From positions 372,001 to 436,000 of the forward strand of contig DATNFO010000024.1 of assembly GCA_035606355.1 (NCBI GenBank): 64,000 nt of DNA. The letters are read 5' to 3'. The DNA is from Sulfopaludibacter sp035606355. Lineage in GTDB: Bacteria > Acidobacteriota > Terriglobia > Bryobacterales > Bryobacteraceae. Below the pieces are notes generated by a model that was given only the letters and a program-made list of their open reading frames with translations, was not told where the DNA came from and did not search any database. Numbering within the stretch: position 1 is the first letter of the stretch; every line of letters starts with the position of its first letter. Shown here in pieces: positions 17,023-30,100 of the stretch. The position numbers were made by a program, and so were the translations under genes.

Positions 17023-18786
17023 TCAGTGAGCGTTCGATGCGGCTGCGCCGTTATGGTTTTGCGCGCTGGACCAACCTCGCACTATCCGGCTGTACGACGA
17101 CACCCGTGCGGCTTCGCGGACCGATACGTCGGATTTCTCCATCGGGTCGCGCTCCAGATCGAACAGTTTTGCCCGGCCCGAGCCGGTTTCGTAGATGAAT
17201 TTCCAAGGGCCATCGCGCAGGCCCAGAAGGCCCAGAGAATAGTCGGTAAAGAAAAGCGCCATCCGCGGCGTCTCGTCAAACATCGTTCGACCCTGGTAAT
17301 TTGCCGGCGCCGGTAGACCGAGTAAATCCAAGATTGTAGGCGCGGTGTCCACCAGGCTGACCACCTGCTTCACGCGTTCCTGCCGCTGCATCAGGCCCGG
17401 CGCTGCGATCACGAATGGCACATGAACATTCTCTTCGTACACGAAAAACGTGTGTCCGTAGTTGCCCTCGTGTTGGTGGAAGGCTTCCCCGTGATCGCCG
17501 TATATGACCCACACCGTGTTTTGCTCGAGTCCGCGTGCCCGTAACCCGTCCATGAGAGCGCCCAGCGAAACATCGCCGTAGTGCAAGGCGTTGCGGTACT
17601 GGTCCACCTCGGTCGTCACCGGCAGCGGGCCTGGTTCCGGTGTGGCATACGGGTGATGGCCCGCGATGGGCAGGTAGTTCAGAAAGAACTTCTGACCGCG
17701 CGGCAGGCTGTCGATCCACGCCAGCATCCGTGCCACCGTCGCGGGCTCGTCCACTCCGAAGCTCGACTGGTGATTTCCGCCGATGGCTCCGGCATCCTCC
17801 AACGTCTGGTATCCGCGGCCGCGGATGATCGCCTCCATACCCAGGTATTCGAATCTCCCCGAGTGGAAGAGCGCAGTGCGGTAACCGGCATCGCCAAGAA
17901 CAGTCGCCACCGCGCGGCAATCTGACGCTTCGTATTCTTCCGGCGTGCTGTCGAATGCCGGGAACATGGAACAAAGCACCGAGAATAGTCCCTTGATGCT
18001 CTCCGGGTAAACTGCATACGCATTCTCGAAGACGAGTGCCCGGCGTGCGAGGGTGCTCAGATTCGGCATAGGGTCGCGCAGGGCGCTCCCGGCCCCACCG
18101 AAAAGCGGCAGGTATTGAGCCGCGGTGGATTCCAGACTGATCATCACGACATTGTGTCCGGCGGCAGAACCTTTAAACCGCGAGAGCCGGCCGGGCGGGA
18201 ACTCCGCGGGGAAGCGCGATGCGCGCCAATCCATCGCCGCGGCCTCCGCGGTTGCTGCCGGGCGTCCGCTACCCAGCAGTGCCGTGATTACATTGCGCTC
18301 CATGCCCACCGTGTCCACGCGCCTGGCCGCTATCGGACCCGCCAGCACCACCGGCATCGTGCAGGCGAGCCCGGCGATCGCCACCCGCCGCGGCGTGTGG
18401 CTCAGTAACCGTGGCAGAACCAAAGCCGCCGTGAGCACGGAAACCACCAGCAGGATGTTGGACGCGGTCACATATCCCATCATCGAATCGGCCAGCGGTC
18501 CGCGAGCGGCACGCAGCATCGGCCGCGTCAAAGGTGTGAAGACCACGCGGCCAACCGGTATGTTGATCGCCGCGTAAATCGCCGCGGCCCAGTATAACGA
18601 CCAGGCAATCCGCGTTGGGGCGCCGGCTCTTTGCAAGCCGATGTCGATCGCCGCGAACGCCAATGCAACCGCCGCGTCCTGCCAGGCATACGCCACCAGC
18701 GCGATACCGGAAAGCGGCGCGGCGTGCCCCCATAACACAGCCAGCTTTGCCGCGAAAAAAATCAGCAGCAGGCTCGCGCCTCTCAT
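17023..18786 (-). CDS. Sulfatase-like phosphoethanolamine/glycerophosphate-type transferase
   Basis: The 587-residue protein has about five N-terminal membrane helices (residues 1-165) and a periplasmic alkaline-phosphatase-fold domain. Visible are VVMISLESTAAQYLPLFGG (first metal site), the nucleophile region YPESIKGLFSVLCS, and WVIYGDHGEAFHQHEGNYGH, whose DHGE and His are metal ligands. The set fits the family that includes EptA and LtaS, which move phospho-groups onto lipids or glycans. It overlaps the upstream desaturase gene by 4 nt (18783-18786) and ends 14 nt from the convergent oxidoreductase. An envelope-lipid modifying role together with the desaturase is likely but inferred. Confidence 0.82.
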   Translation of the reverse strand: MRGASLLLIFFAAKLAVLWGHAAPLSGIALVAYAWQDAAVALAFAAIDIGLQRAGAPTRIAWSLYWAAAIYAAINIPVGRVVFTPLTRPMLRAARGPLADSMMGYVTASNILLVVSVLTAALVLPRLLSHTPRRVAIAGLACTMPVVLAGPIAARRVDTVGMERNVITALLGSGRPAATAEAAAMDWRASRFPAEFPPGRLSRFKGSAAGHNVVMISLESTAAQYLPLFGGAGSALRDPMPNLSTLARRALVFENAYAVYPESIKGLFSVLCSMFPAFDSTPEEYEASDCRAVATVLGDAGYRTALFHSGRFEYLGMEAIIRGRGYQTLEDAGAIGGNHQSSFGVDEPATVARMLAWIDSLPRGQKFFLNYLPIAGHHPYATPEPGPLPVTTEVDQYRNALHYGDVSLGALMDGLRARGLEQNTVWVIYGDHGEAFHQHEGNYGHTFFVYEENVHVPFVIAAPGLMQRQERVKQVVSLVDTAPTILDLLGLPAPANYQGRTMFDETPRMALFFTDYSLGLLGLRDGPWKFIYETGSGRAKLFDLERDPMEKSDVSVREAARVSSYSRIVRGWSSAQNHNGAAASNAH

Positions 18787-19889
18787 CGCCGCACCATATT
18801 GAGCCGCTTCAGCAACACCGGGGAGACCACGGTTCCGCTTCCGCGGCGACGCCAGATCCAGTCATGGATCAGCACGACCCGCGAAGGAGGCTGCCGATAG
18901 ATCGCCTCCCGGTCCCCGCTCAGACACAATGGAATCACCGTGAGATCGCAATCAAGTGGTCCGTCGCTTGTGTAACGCTCGTTGCGATACTCGATGCCGT
19001 CTCCGAGGAATGTCTGCGCCGTTTCCAGATTCCGCGCGTCTGCATCGACGATCGTGAGTCGCACGCCTGGCAGCAGTTCTCTCAGGATCAAAGCCGTTCT
19101 CGGAAACAGACCGCCGCCCACAATCGTCGCGGACGAGATAGTCTCTACCTCCGGTATCAGGCGCTGAAAGGCTCTTCGGTGACAGCGCAGCACGAAACGC
19201 TGCAAACCGGGCCACCGCAGCACCAGGCGTTCCAGCAGTTCCAGCGGCCGGACGTCCAGCCAGCGCAGCAAGGGCGGCCAGCGGCTAGCCTTCGCGTCGC
19301 GCGCTTTGCACCGCGGCAACCCGCTCCAGTGCGCAGCGGGATGGGCGTGGTGCTCTGCATGGTAACCGTCGTTGAACCAGAAGAAATTGTAAAGCCGTCC
19401 GTAGTGGCTGGTGGGTGCGCCCGCGGGGTGTTCCCAGTACCCTTGCATCGCGCACAATAGCAGCCCGCCGAGATATCCCGGAAGATACACCAGCAGAAAA
19501 AAGCGCGGATGCAGAGTGGCCAGCAAAGCCATCAAAGTAAAAACCAGCATCGTCTCAAAACAGAGCTGCCGCGAAACTCGCAGCCGCCACTCCGCTCCAG
19601 CATGATGGGCCAGGTGACGGTCGCGCCAGAGTGTTTGTGGAATGCCGAGCAGAAGAGTCAACACGGCGGAAAATGCGCGGTTCAGCCCTCTCGATCGGAA
19701 AAAAGGTTTGTGGATGAAATTATGGGCGATGGTGTTTGCGTTCCACCACATTCCGGCAGCGATAACCGGCACTGTCGGCGATGCTGCCAGCGCCAGGCCG
19801 TGCAGCCCGGCGAGTGTCACCAAAATGGCGTCACTGCGCGAGAATCGCCAGACTCCGATGCTCGCGTGCTCCGGCGCAACGAAAGCCAT
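18783..19889 (-). CDS. Fatty acid desaturase fused to a C-terminal SAM-binding-like Rossmann domain
   Basis: Residues 20-190 form a membrane di-iron desaturase with three His clusters: HNFIH (56-60), RHLAHH (91-96) and HAEHH (177-181), separated by hydrophobic helices. Residues from about 250 look like a class I methyltransferase/nicotianamine-synthase-type fold: IVGGGLFPRTALILREL, then LTIVDADARNLETAQ with the acidic residue that would bind the ribose. Known desaturases of about 300-350 residues lack this second half. The gene starts 6 nt after the exported hypothetical gene, with AAGAGGT between, and overlaps the sulfatase-like gene downstream. Confidence 0.78.
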   Translation of the reverse strand: MAFVAPEHASIGVWRFSRSDAILVTLAGLHGLALAASPTVPVIAAGMWWNANTIAHNFIHKPFFRSRGLNRAFSAVLTLLLGIPQTLWRDRHLAHHAGAEWRLRVSRQLCFETMLVFTLMALLATLHPRFFLLVYLPGYLGGLLLCAMQGYWEHPAGAPTSHYGRLYNFFWFNDGYHAEHHAHPAAHWSGLPRCKARDAKASRWPPLLRWLDVRPLELLERLVLRWPGLQRFVLRCHRRAFQRLIPEVETISSATIVGGGLFPRTALILRELLPGVRLTIVDADARNLETAQTFLGDGIEYRNERYTSDGPLDCDLTVIPLCLSGDREAIYRQPPSRVVLIHDWIWRRRGSGTVVSPVLLKRLNMVRR

Positions 19890-19895
19890 ACCTCT

Positions 19896-20360
19896 TCAGC
19901 GCTCTTTGTAATCCAACAGCGCCTTGGCCCGCGGCTGATCCGCGTTGATTCTGGCCACGCCGTTGCCGATCGGATAATCGTCGGGAGAACTCGCCGCCTC
20001 ATCCGATTTCCGCACGCGAATCTGCCCTTTCCTGAACCAAACCGACCCGAACCCTACCACCTGGCGGGAACCCGCGACCGATTTCAGATCGTTCCATTCT
20101 CTGAGTGCGACCTCCTCGGAGCCTTTCGGCAAGGCGAGATACAGGTAGCCTGCTTGCGGCTCCGAATACGCGCCCGGGTTTCCTTGGTCCGCGGTAAGGA
20201 AGACTCCGGCGATTCGGATCCGCTGCGGCTGATCGCCGGCTGGTTCAAATGCCATCTTGTTTACCAGCGCATATACGCCGATTGGCCCGCTGGCTTCAGC
20301 GATTCCCCCACCCGACGTAAGAGCGAGAACTGCTGTGGCGAAACAGACAAGTGTCTTCAT
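19896..20360 (-). CDS. Exported hypothetical protein
   Basis: This 154-residue protein starts MKTLVCFATAVLALTSGGG, with a signal peptide probably cleaved after ALTSGGGIAEAS. The mature part has no metal-binding or catalytic pattern I can name; a segment SRQVVGFGSVWF and a charged C-terminus (ALLDYKER) are visible. It is the first gene of a three-gene minus-strand operon with the desaturase and the sulfatase-like enzyme. I do not recognise its family. Confidence 0.65.
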   Translation of the reverse strand: MKTLVCFATAVLALTSGGGIAEASGPIGVYALVNKMAFEPAGDQPQRIRIAGVFLTADQGNPGAYSEPQAGYLYLALPKGSEEVALREWNDLKSVAGSRQVVGFGSVWFRKGQIRVRKSDEAASSPDDYPIGNGVARINADQPRAKALLDYKER

Positions 20361-20446
20361 TGGTCCCCTCCTTGAGTGGCAATCGTTCGGCAGTGAGACG
20401 GAGAGCGGCCCGCGAGTGTTAACCGGATTTTCGAGCTTGCCCGCGC

Positions 20447-23342
<2,896 letters not shown>

Positions 23343-23353
<11 letters not shown>

Positions 23354-24299
23354 CGGCCTCGTTCGACCCGCAGAAGAATGCCAGCTCGTTGACGTCCACG
23401 TTACTCCTTTTCGTGAGCCGGGCCGGGATCGACGCTTTGCCGATCAGACCTCGATCCGACAGGTATTCGCAAGCCATGGTCACTCCGTGCACGCCGAAGT
23501 TGCGCCGGAAATAGTCCTCGATCTCCGTCGCCGAGCGCGCTTCCCCGGCGTCGGTGAGGTGCTCGAAGATCGGCGCGAACAATGCCGGCGTGTGCCGTTC
23601 CAGGTATCCCTCAGCGGCGGAAAGCGCGGCTTCGATTCGCGGCCGGGTCTTCTTCGAGTTCAAAAGGTCTGTGTAGACGATCTTGAAAAGCGGGGGATTG
23701 AGCGCGAGCGCTCGCGGAAGCGTTTCCCGGTCTAGGAGCTTCCCCGCCCGCAGCAGTTCGATCCTGGCGAGCCCATCGGCGGCGTAGAGAAGCCATAGCG
23801 CCGCGTAGTCGAGGTCCCCGCGTGTGGCCAGCCATTTCTGCGCCTTATATAAGTACGGCAGGGTCTGGCTGGCTGCGGTGAGAAGCTGCAGGCGCGTGTC
23901 TCGTTCGCCGAGTGAAGCGAGCCGTTCGAAAAGAGCGGGGATGGTCTCATCGTGCGTATAGAGAATACGACCCTTGGCGAGCAGAGAGTAGATGAATGAG
24001 CTGCACAGCGCTCCTTCCACCGTCTTGCGAAACTCGCCGCGCGTCATCAAGTTGACATGAACGTTGATGCCGTCGGCATACACGGAAACACCTTCCCGGT
24101 CCGCCTTCTTGTCGTCGATGGTGACCAGCACCATGTCGATGTCGGACTTCGACCAGACGGTGTCGTGAGACAGGCTTCCGCAGAGAATCGCGGCCAGGAT
24201 GGAGCGATCGCGCTTGATCTGTTCAACGAGCGCAATTAGCGCAGCGTTGAATCGATCCTGCACGTCAGTGGCGGTATGCGCCGTCGTCTGCGATGGCAT
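23343..24299 (-). CDS. Nucleotidyltransferase-domain protein
   Basis: The N-terminal part has LCGSLSHDTVWSKSDIDMVLV, the GSx..SDID pattern of the DNA polymerase beta/MNT nucleotidyltransferase fold with the two metal-binding aspartates. The remaining 220 residues are helical (substrate-binding four-helix type), as in proteins related to kanamycin nucleotidyltransferases. I chose the ATG at 24299; an in-frame GTG lies 9 nt upstream. About 318 residues. The overlap with uvrA suggests co-transcription. The acceptor (small molecule, protein or tRNA) is unknown. Confidence 0.75.
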
Positions 24300-24388
24300 C
24301 CTGCTCACGCGATTATATCGCCGACACGCCCGGGGCTGAAGGCCCGCCAGCTTGCGAGCCGGGTAGCTGCGTCACTGGCGGGTGTTGG

Positions 24389-25375
24389 TCAGTGGTTTAA
24401 AGCCTGCGCCAGCGTGGTGAGTACGTTTGCCTGGTGTTGCGTCAGCGTTTTATCCACCTCCGCGTTCACCTGGTTCATGAATGCATTCAACTGGCCCGCT
24501 CGCGATTGCACGTTTCCGCGGCTGTCCGATGCCGCTGCCGCGTCGAGCTTCGTGCAGAGCGAGGCTGCCGTCTGCGGCTTTGTCTCATACACATTCGCGA
24601 CCGCGCAAAGTCCGCCGAAGCTCAGCACATCCGGCTGCAGCGATCCCCCCAGACTACTCGGCATCACGGCGGGCAAGAGCGCGACGTTCTCGCCGGCGGC
24701 CCCGAGCTGCATCGTCTGTGCGAGCGAGGAGAAGAAGCCCGTGTGAAGCCCTTCCGGTTCGTTGAACTCGACGATGCGGCTCAGCGTGATGCCTCCATTC
24801 GCGACATCCGTATTCGAAAAGTTCCCGAGCACCGCCGGCAGAGTCGAGCCGAGATGCACATAGCTTCTCGCCTGACTCAGTGCATCGGAGCTCAGATTCA
24901 GCAGGGATGCGATCGCGTCGGCTCCGTTGGCGAGGATATGGGAAAACATTGCCTGACGCGCCGTGTCCGCGCCGGGCGTCGGAGTCGTCGCGACATTGCA
25001 GCCCTGGTCAATCGTTACGGTGGTCGACCCCGTTACGCCGGGTGCGCCAGGTTCGGCGCGTGCGCTCCACTGCGTCAGCGTCGCTACGGGCACCGAATAG
25101 AGGTACCCATTCTCCGTTCCGGTAGCCAGTTGCGAGTCCTGCAGGAAAGTTGCGATATCGGTGAGGCCAGGGTAAGCCGCGTTCGGAGTCTCCGCATGGA
25201 GCCGTCCGGCGGCCGTGCACATGGTTTGCAGCTCGTTACTCGCCTGTTGCAGATTAGCCGCTTCGCGGACCTTCTGCACCGCCGGCAGTAACAATCCGAT
25301 CAGTATCGCGATGATCGCGATCACGACCAATAACTCGATCAGCGTAAAACCTGAGCGTGCGCATTTTCTATGCAT
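24389..25375 (-). CDS. Type IV pilin-like/pseudopilin protein
   Basis: The prepilin signal is clear: a short basic leader, then G-FTLIELLVVIAIIAIL, with cleavage before Phe and Glu at position +5, as required for PilD processing. The remaining residues are low in charge and have no GspG calcium site that I can see. The start is set at 25375 (MHRKCARSG) because GGAGG lies 6 nt before it; the ATG two codons earlier would abut GGAGG directly. No secretion genes lie nearby. About 328 residues. Confidence 0.8.
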   Translation of the reverse strand: MHRKCARSGFTLIELLVVIAIIAILIGLLLPAVQKVREAANLQQASNELQTMCTAAGRLHAETPNAAYPGLTDIATFLQDSQLATGTENGYLYSVPVATLTQWSARAEPGAPGVTGSTTVTIDQGCNVATTPTPGADTARQAMFSHILANGADAIASLLNLSSDALSQARSYVHLGSTLPAVLGNFSNTDVANGGITLSRIVEFNEPEGLHTGFFSSLAQTMQLGAAGENVALLPAVMPSSLGGSLQPDVLSFGGLCAVANVYETKPQTAASLCTKLDAAAASDSRGNVQSRAGQLNAFMNQVNAEVDKTLTQHQANVLTTLAQALNH

Positions 25376-25404
25376 CGCCATCCTCCGTGTGTTTCGGTAG
25401 CGAG

Positions 25405-25410
25405 ATTATA
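25405..25410 (-). promoter_or_regulatory. -10 element upstream of the pseudopilin gene
   Basis: On the minus strand TATAAT lies 29 nt before the start codon at 25375. No good -35 box is present at 16-18 nt, so an activator may be needed. Confidence 0.35.
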
Positions 25411-25520
25411 TGCGAACTTCGTCAGAATCGTTCAGGCTACGCAAGTATTTCCGCATCCGGAAGGTCGAAATCATACAACTCCGGCCGGGAGACTCCCGCT
25501 AACTCGCAGTTCCCCGGATC

Positions 25521-26402
25521 TCAGTTGTCGGTGGGCACTTTCTCGATGCGGTCCACCACCAGCATTTCGACACTCGCCTTTCCCTGCCGGATCTTCAGCC
25601 CGAGCTGGCTCTCCAGCGCCTCCAGCATCGATTCGCCTTCTGGGGCAGCGCCGCCCGCTTGCGGATTGTCGGCTTGCGGCGACCATGTCAGCTTGATATC
25701 GTACTTGCCTGTCAGACCCGTCGCATCGATTACCGGACGCGGTGCGCCCCCAATGGAGAGCCGGCCTTCGAGCATCCCCGCCAGTTGCTTCATGGTGCCG
25801 CCGGGCGCTACAAAATGAGCGGTGCCACCGGTGAAGAAACCCATCGTCTTGCCGGCGGGGATGATGGGATAGCCATCCTTATCGCGCTTGGGAAACGTGC
25901 CGCGTTCGGTGGGAACATCGGCCGGATCGCCGGGCTTGCGATCCACCCACTCCTTCTCCTTAAAACCGCTCTTGCCAACGATCAGTTCGTATACGGGGAT
26001 CTCCCTGTTTTCCCGGTGCACCTTCAGCTTGAACCGCTCCTCCAGGAAGTGCTGCCACATGAGCTTGACGTCCTCTTTGGTGCTCCCGGCGGGGACCTTG
26101 GCGTCGATCTGGTATTCGGGCGCGGCGCCGGTCGTTTTAGGAAGGGAGATCTGAGTAAAACTCACCCCGTAAGCCATCGCTATGGTTTGCGTCGGCTGCC
26201 AGTGGCTGCAGTTGATGTGTCCGGGGTCGTTGCTGCCGGGACCGCCGCGGCACCCGTAGAAGTTCACCTGCGCATCGGCCGGCATAGGCTTGATGGACAC
26301 CACTTCGAACTCCGGCTGAGCGGCAGCAGGTTGGGCGTGCGTAGTTCCGGTGACCAGGAGTTGCCCGATGGCGAACAAGACCACGAAATGTCGTTGTGCC
26401 AT
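25521..26402 (-). CDS. TIGR03435 family secreted protein (copy 1)
   Basis: This 293-residue protein has a signal peptide (AQRHFVVLFAIGQLLVTGTTHAQ), then FEVVSIKPMPAD, FLEERFKLKVHRENREIPVYELIV, RPVIDATGLTGKYDIKLTW and the terminal VVDRIEKVPTDN. These are the conserved blocks of the TIGR03435 family, which is greatly expanded in Solibacter relatives and has no assigned function. It is probably periplasmic or surface-bound. An ATG 12 nt further upstream is also possible. Confidence 0.88.
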   Translation of the reverse strand: MAQRHFVVLFAIGQLLVTGTTHAQPAAAQPEFEVVSIKPMPADAQVNFYGCRGGPGSNDPGHINCSHWQPTQTIAMAYGVSFTQISLPKTTGAAPEYQIDAKVPAGSTKEDVKLMWQHFLEERFKLKVHRENREIPVYELIVGKSGFKEKEWVDRKPGDPADVPTERGTFPKRDKDGYPIIPAGKTMGFFTGGTAHFVAPGGTMKQLAGMLEGRLSIGGAPRPVIDATGLTGKYDIKLTWSPQADNPQAGGAAPEGESMLEALESQLGLKIRQGKASVEMLVVDRIEKVPTDN

Positions 26403-26458
26403 TCCCTCTACCATACGGCAAGTCGCTGCGTGCCGCTGCCCCTTCGTTTACAGGCGCC

Positions 26459-27052
26459 CTACGGGTTCAGCCCCTGAATGACAAGCGCGGCCAGGGCTTC
26501 GGCGTATTTCTGAGTCGGCGGCTCATTCTTCACCAGAAAACGATAGTAGAGCGGCCCGTAAAGCGAGTCCAGAATCAAATCGAGATTCGCGTCTTTGCGC
26601 AACTGTCCGGTTGCTTGTTTGCGGCGCAGGATCGCTTTGGCTTCGCGCCGCCGCGGATCGCTCCAGATCGAACGAAAAGCCGCCGCGACCTCCGGATCGC
26701 TGCGGGCCGCCACCACAAATGAGCGCAGCATGCCGCCGCCGGGGCCGGCGAGTACGCGCGCGAAATTGCGCGTCTGCGCCGTGAGGTCGCCCGCCAGGGA
26801 CCCTGTGTCGCGAAGCGGCAGCTCAGGGACCACCATTTGCCGGAACGCATCGATCACCACAGCCGACTTGTTCGGCCACCAGCGATACAGGGTCGCTTTG
26901 CTCGTTCCGGCGCGTTCGGCAATCGCCTTGGCGGTGATCTGCTGCAGCGTTTGCGTCTCCATCAGCGAAAGGGCTGCCTCCAGGATGCGGCGCCGCGCAT
27001 CTTCATCGCGGGGACGTCCGCGGCGCGGCATGGTTGTTTCTGGCGTGGCCAT
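26459..27052 (-). CDS. TetR-family transcriptional repressor
   Basis: The 197-residue protein starts MATPETTMPRRGRPRDEDARR. It has a TetR helix-turn-helix (ITAKAIAERAGTSKATLYRWW, about residues 39-59) and a helical ligand domain ending in AALVIQGLNP. Divergent placement, 87 nt from an RND efflux operon, strongly suggests that it represses that operon and itself. The longer in-frame extension beyond 27052 would run into the efflux gene and was rejected. Confidence 0.9.
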   Translation of the reverse strand: MATPETTMPRRGRPRDEDARRRILEAALSLMETQTLQQITAKAIAERAGTSKATLYRWWPNKSAVVIDAFRQMVVPELPLRDTGSLAGDLTAQTRNFARVLAGPGGGMLRSFVVAARSDPEVAAAFRSIWSDPRRREAKAILRRKQATGQLRKDANLDLILDSLYGPLYYRFLVKNEPPTQKYAEALAALVIQGLNP

Positions 27053-27139
27053 CTCGTGAGAGAATCTAACTATAACCAATTTCGAGACGCCCTGGTCTAG
27101 TATTTCCCGCCGGGCGAAACACTCGGGAGCAGACTGCGA
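27053..27139. promoter_or_regulatory. Divergent control region between TetR gene and RND efflux operon
   Basis: This 87-nt gap must hold both promoters and the repressor operator. A short inverted repeat GAGAC-gccctg-GTCT is present near 27093-27108, but it is too weak to call an operator on its own. No convincing -35/-10 pair was found. Confidence 0.35.
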
Positions 27140-30100
27140 ATGTGGATTGTCCGACTTGCACTGGCGAGACCCTACACGTTTATCGTGTTGGCGCTGCTGA
27201 TATTGATTCTGGCGCCCGTGGTCATCCTGCGGACCCCCACTGATATCTTTCCGAATATCGATATTCCGGTGATTGCGGCGGCGTTCAACTATAGCGGCCT
27301 GAGCGCGGAGGAGATGGAGGAGCGCATCACCTCCATCTACGAGCGGTCGCTCACCACCACCGTGAACGATATCGAGCACCTGGAATCGCAGTCCATCAAT
27401 GGCCGGGCGATTATCAAGGTCTTCTTCCAGCCGGGCGCGGATATCAACGCCGCGGTGGCGCAGGTCAGCTCCATCTCGCAGGCGGTCCTCAAGCAGCTAC
27501 CGCCCGGCACCACAGCGCCATTCCTGCTGACTTATAACGCTTCGAGCGTGCCCATCCTCCAGTTGGGCCTCGGCGGCGAAGGCCTGAGTGAACAGGCGCT
27601 GTTCGACTACGGTGTCAATTTCATTCGCACACGGCTGGTGACCATTCCGGGCTGCGCCATCCCGTATCCGTACGGCGGCAAGCAGCGGCAGATCATGGTG
27701 GACATCAACCCGGCGGAGTTGCAGGCGAAGGGGCTTTCCCCCGCGGATGTCACCGAAGCGATCGCCAATCAAAACCTGATTATTCCCGCGGGCACGTCGA
27801 AGATCGGGCAGTTCGAGTATGACGTGGATCTGAACTCGAGCCCGAAGACGGTGGACGCGTTCAATAGTTTCCCCATCAAGGTGGTGAACGGCTCACCCGT
27901 GTACATCCGCGACATCGGGCATGTGCGCGACGGGTTTTCGCCGCAGACGAACATCGTGCGGCAGGACGGACGGCGCGCCGTGCTGCTCACCGTGATGAAG
28001 GGCGGAAACGCTTCCACACTGCAAGTGGTGGACGGCGTTCGCAAGCTGCTGCCCTCGGTGATGACGACGCTGCCGCCGCAGCTCAAAGTTCAGCCGCTGG
28101 CGGACCAATCCATCTTCGTGCGGGCATCCATCAACGGAGTCTTGCGGGAGGCCGTGATCGCCGCCTGCCTTACCGGCCTCATGATCCTGCTGTTCCTCGG
28201 CAGTTGGCGCAGCACGCTGATCATTGCGGTCTCCATTCCGCTTTCCATTCTGACGTCGATCATCGTGCTCAGCTTTCTGCACGAAACCATCAACATCATG
28301 ACGCTGGGCGGACTGGCGCTCGCCGTCGGCATCCTGGTGGACGACGCCACGGTGGAAATCGAAAACGTCAACCGCAATCTCGACGAAGGCAAGGAGATCG
28401 AGCGGGCGATTCTGGACGGCGCGAGCCAGATCGCCGTCCCGGCGCTGGTTTCGACGCTGTGCATCTGCATCGTCTTCCTGCCCATGTTTTTCCTGAGCGG
28501 CGTGGCGCGATACCTGTTCGTTCCGCTCGCCGAAGCGGTGGTCTTCGCCATGCTGGCGAGCTATGGGCTCTCGCGAACGCTCGTGCCGACCCTCGCGAAG
28601 TACCTCTTGAAGTTGCAGCATCACGGGCCGACGCGCAACCCCATCGTCCTGTTCCAGCGCGGTTTCGAGAACGGGTTTGACCGCCTGCGCGAAGGATACT
28701 TCGCCATTTTGCGGGCTGTAGTCTCCTACCGCGCCATTTTCGTGCCGCTATTCTTGCTGACGTGCCTCAGCGGTTTCCTCTTGGTGCCTTGGCTCGGGCA
28801 GGATTTCTTTCCTACCTCCGACACGGGCCAGTTCAAGCTTCACCTGCGCACTAAAACCGGAACGCGCATCGAAGAGACCGCGCGTGTGTGCGACTTGGTC
28901 GAGCAATCCATCCGCCGGCAGATTCCGCGCGACCAGTTGCTCAATATTCTGGATGAGATCGGCCTGCCATACTCGAGCATCAACACCATCTACAGCAATT
29001 CGGCGCCGATCGGAACTTCCGACGCCGACGTTATGGTCGCGCTGACGGAAAACCATCGGCCCACCGAGCAGTTCGTGCGAATGCTGCGCACCACTCTGCC
29101 GCGAGAGTTCCCCGGCACGGAGTTCTACTTTCTGCCGGACGACATCGTCAGCCAGATCCTGAATTTCGGTCTGCCCGCGCCCATAGACGTACAGATTGTC
29201 GGCAAGGATGTGGAATCCAATCGCAAACTGGCGGACAAGCTGATGGCGGAGATGCGGCGCATTCCGGGAATCGCGGACCTGCGCCTTCAGCAGACGTTCG
29301 ATCAGCCGAGGCTGCACATTCTCACTGACCGCACCAAGGCGGCGCAAAGCGGATACACGCAGGCCGACGTCGCGCAGAGTCTGTTGATCGCCCTCAGCGG
29401 CAGCTTTCAGACGCAGCCGACGTTCTGGCTGAATCCGCAAACCGGAGTGAGCTACAACGTGGTGACGCAGGCGCCGCAGTACGACATGAGCTCCCTGCAG
29501 GCGCTGCGGAATCTGCCGTTAACCGCGCGGCAGGCGGGGTCGCCCGAGATTTTGAACGACGTCACCTCTATCTCGCGAGGCAGCGGCATGGCCGTGGTGA
29601 ACCACTACGACATTCAACGCACCGTCGATATCTACGGTGGAGTGGACGGCCGCGACCTTGCGAGTGTGGGAGCCGCCATCGACAAAATTGTGAATGCCAA
29701 CCGCAAGAACCTGGTGCGCGGATCGGAGATGATTGTGCGCGGGCAGGTAGACACGATGCAGAAATCGTTCAGCGGCCTGCTGGCGGGACTCGTTTTCGCG
29801 ATCCTGCTGGTATACCTGTTAATCGTGGTGAATTTTCAATCGTGGCTGGATCCGTTCATTATCATTACGGCGCTCCCGGCGGCGCTCGCGGGAATCATTC
29901 TGATGCTGTTCCTGACGCACACCACGCTCAGCGTGCCGGCGATGATGGGCGCAATCATGTGCATGGGAGTAGCGACGGCGAACAGCATTTTGGTGATCAG
30001 TTTCGCCAAGGATATGATGGAGCAGACTTACACCAGTGTGGACGCGGCGCTGGCCGCGGGGTTCACCCGTTTTCGTCCGGTGATTATGACGGCGCTGGCG

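Noticed and set aside
23666..23690. TGTAGACGATCTTG resembling the att arm site
   Set aside because: It lies inside the nucleotidyltransferase coding sequence, has no second TGTAG at 12 nt and no tRNA sequence nearby.
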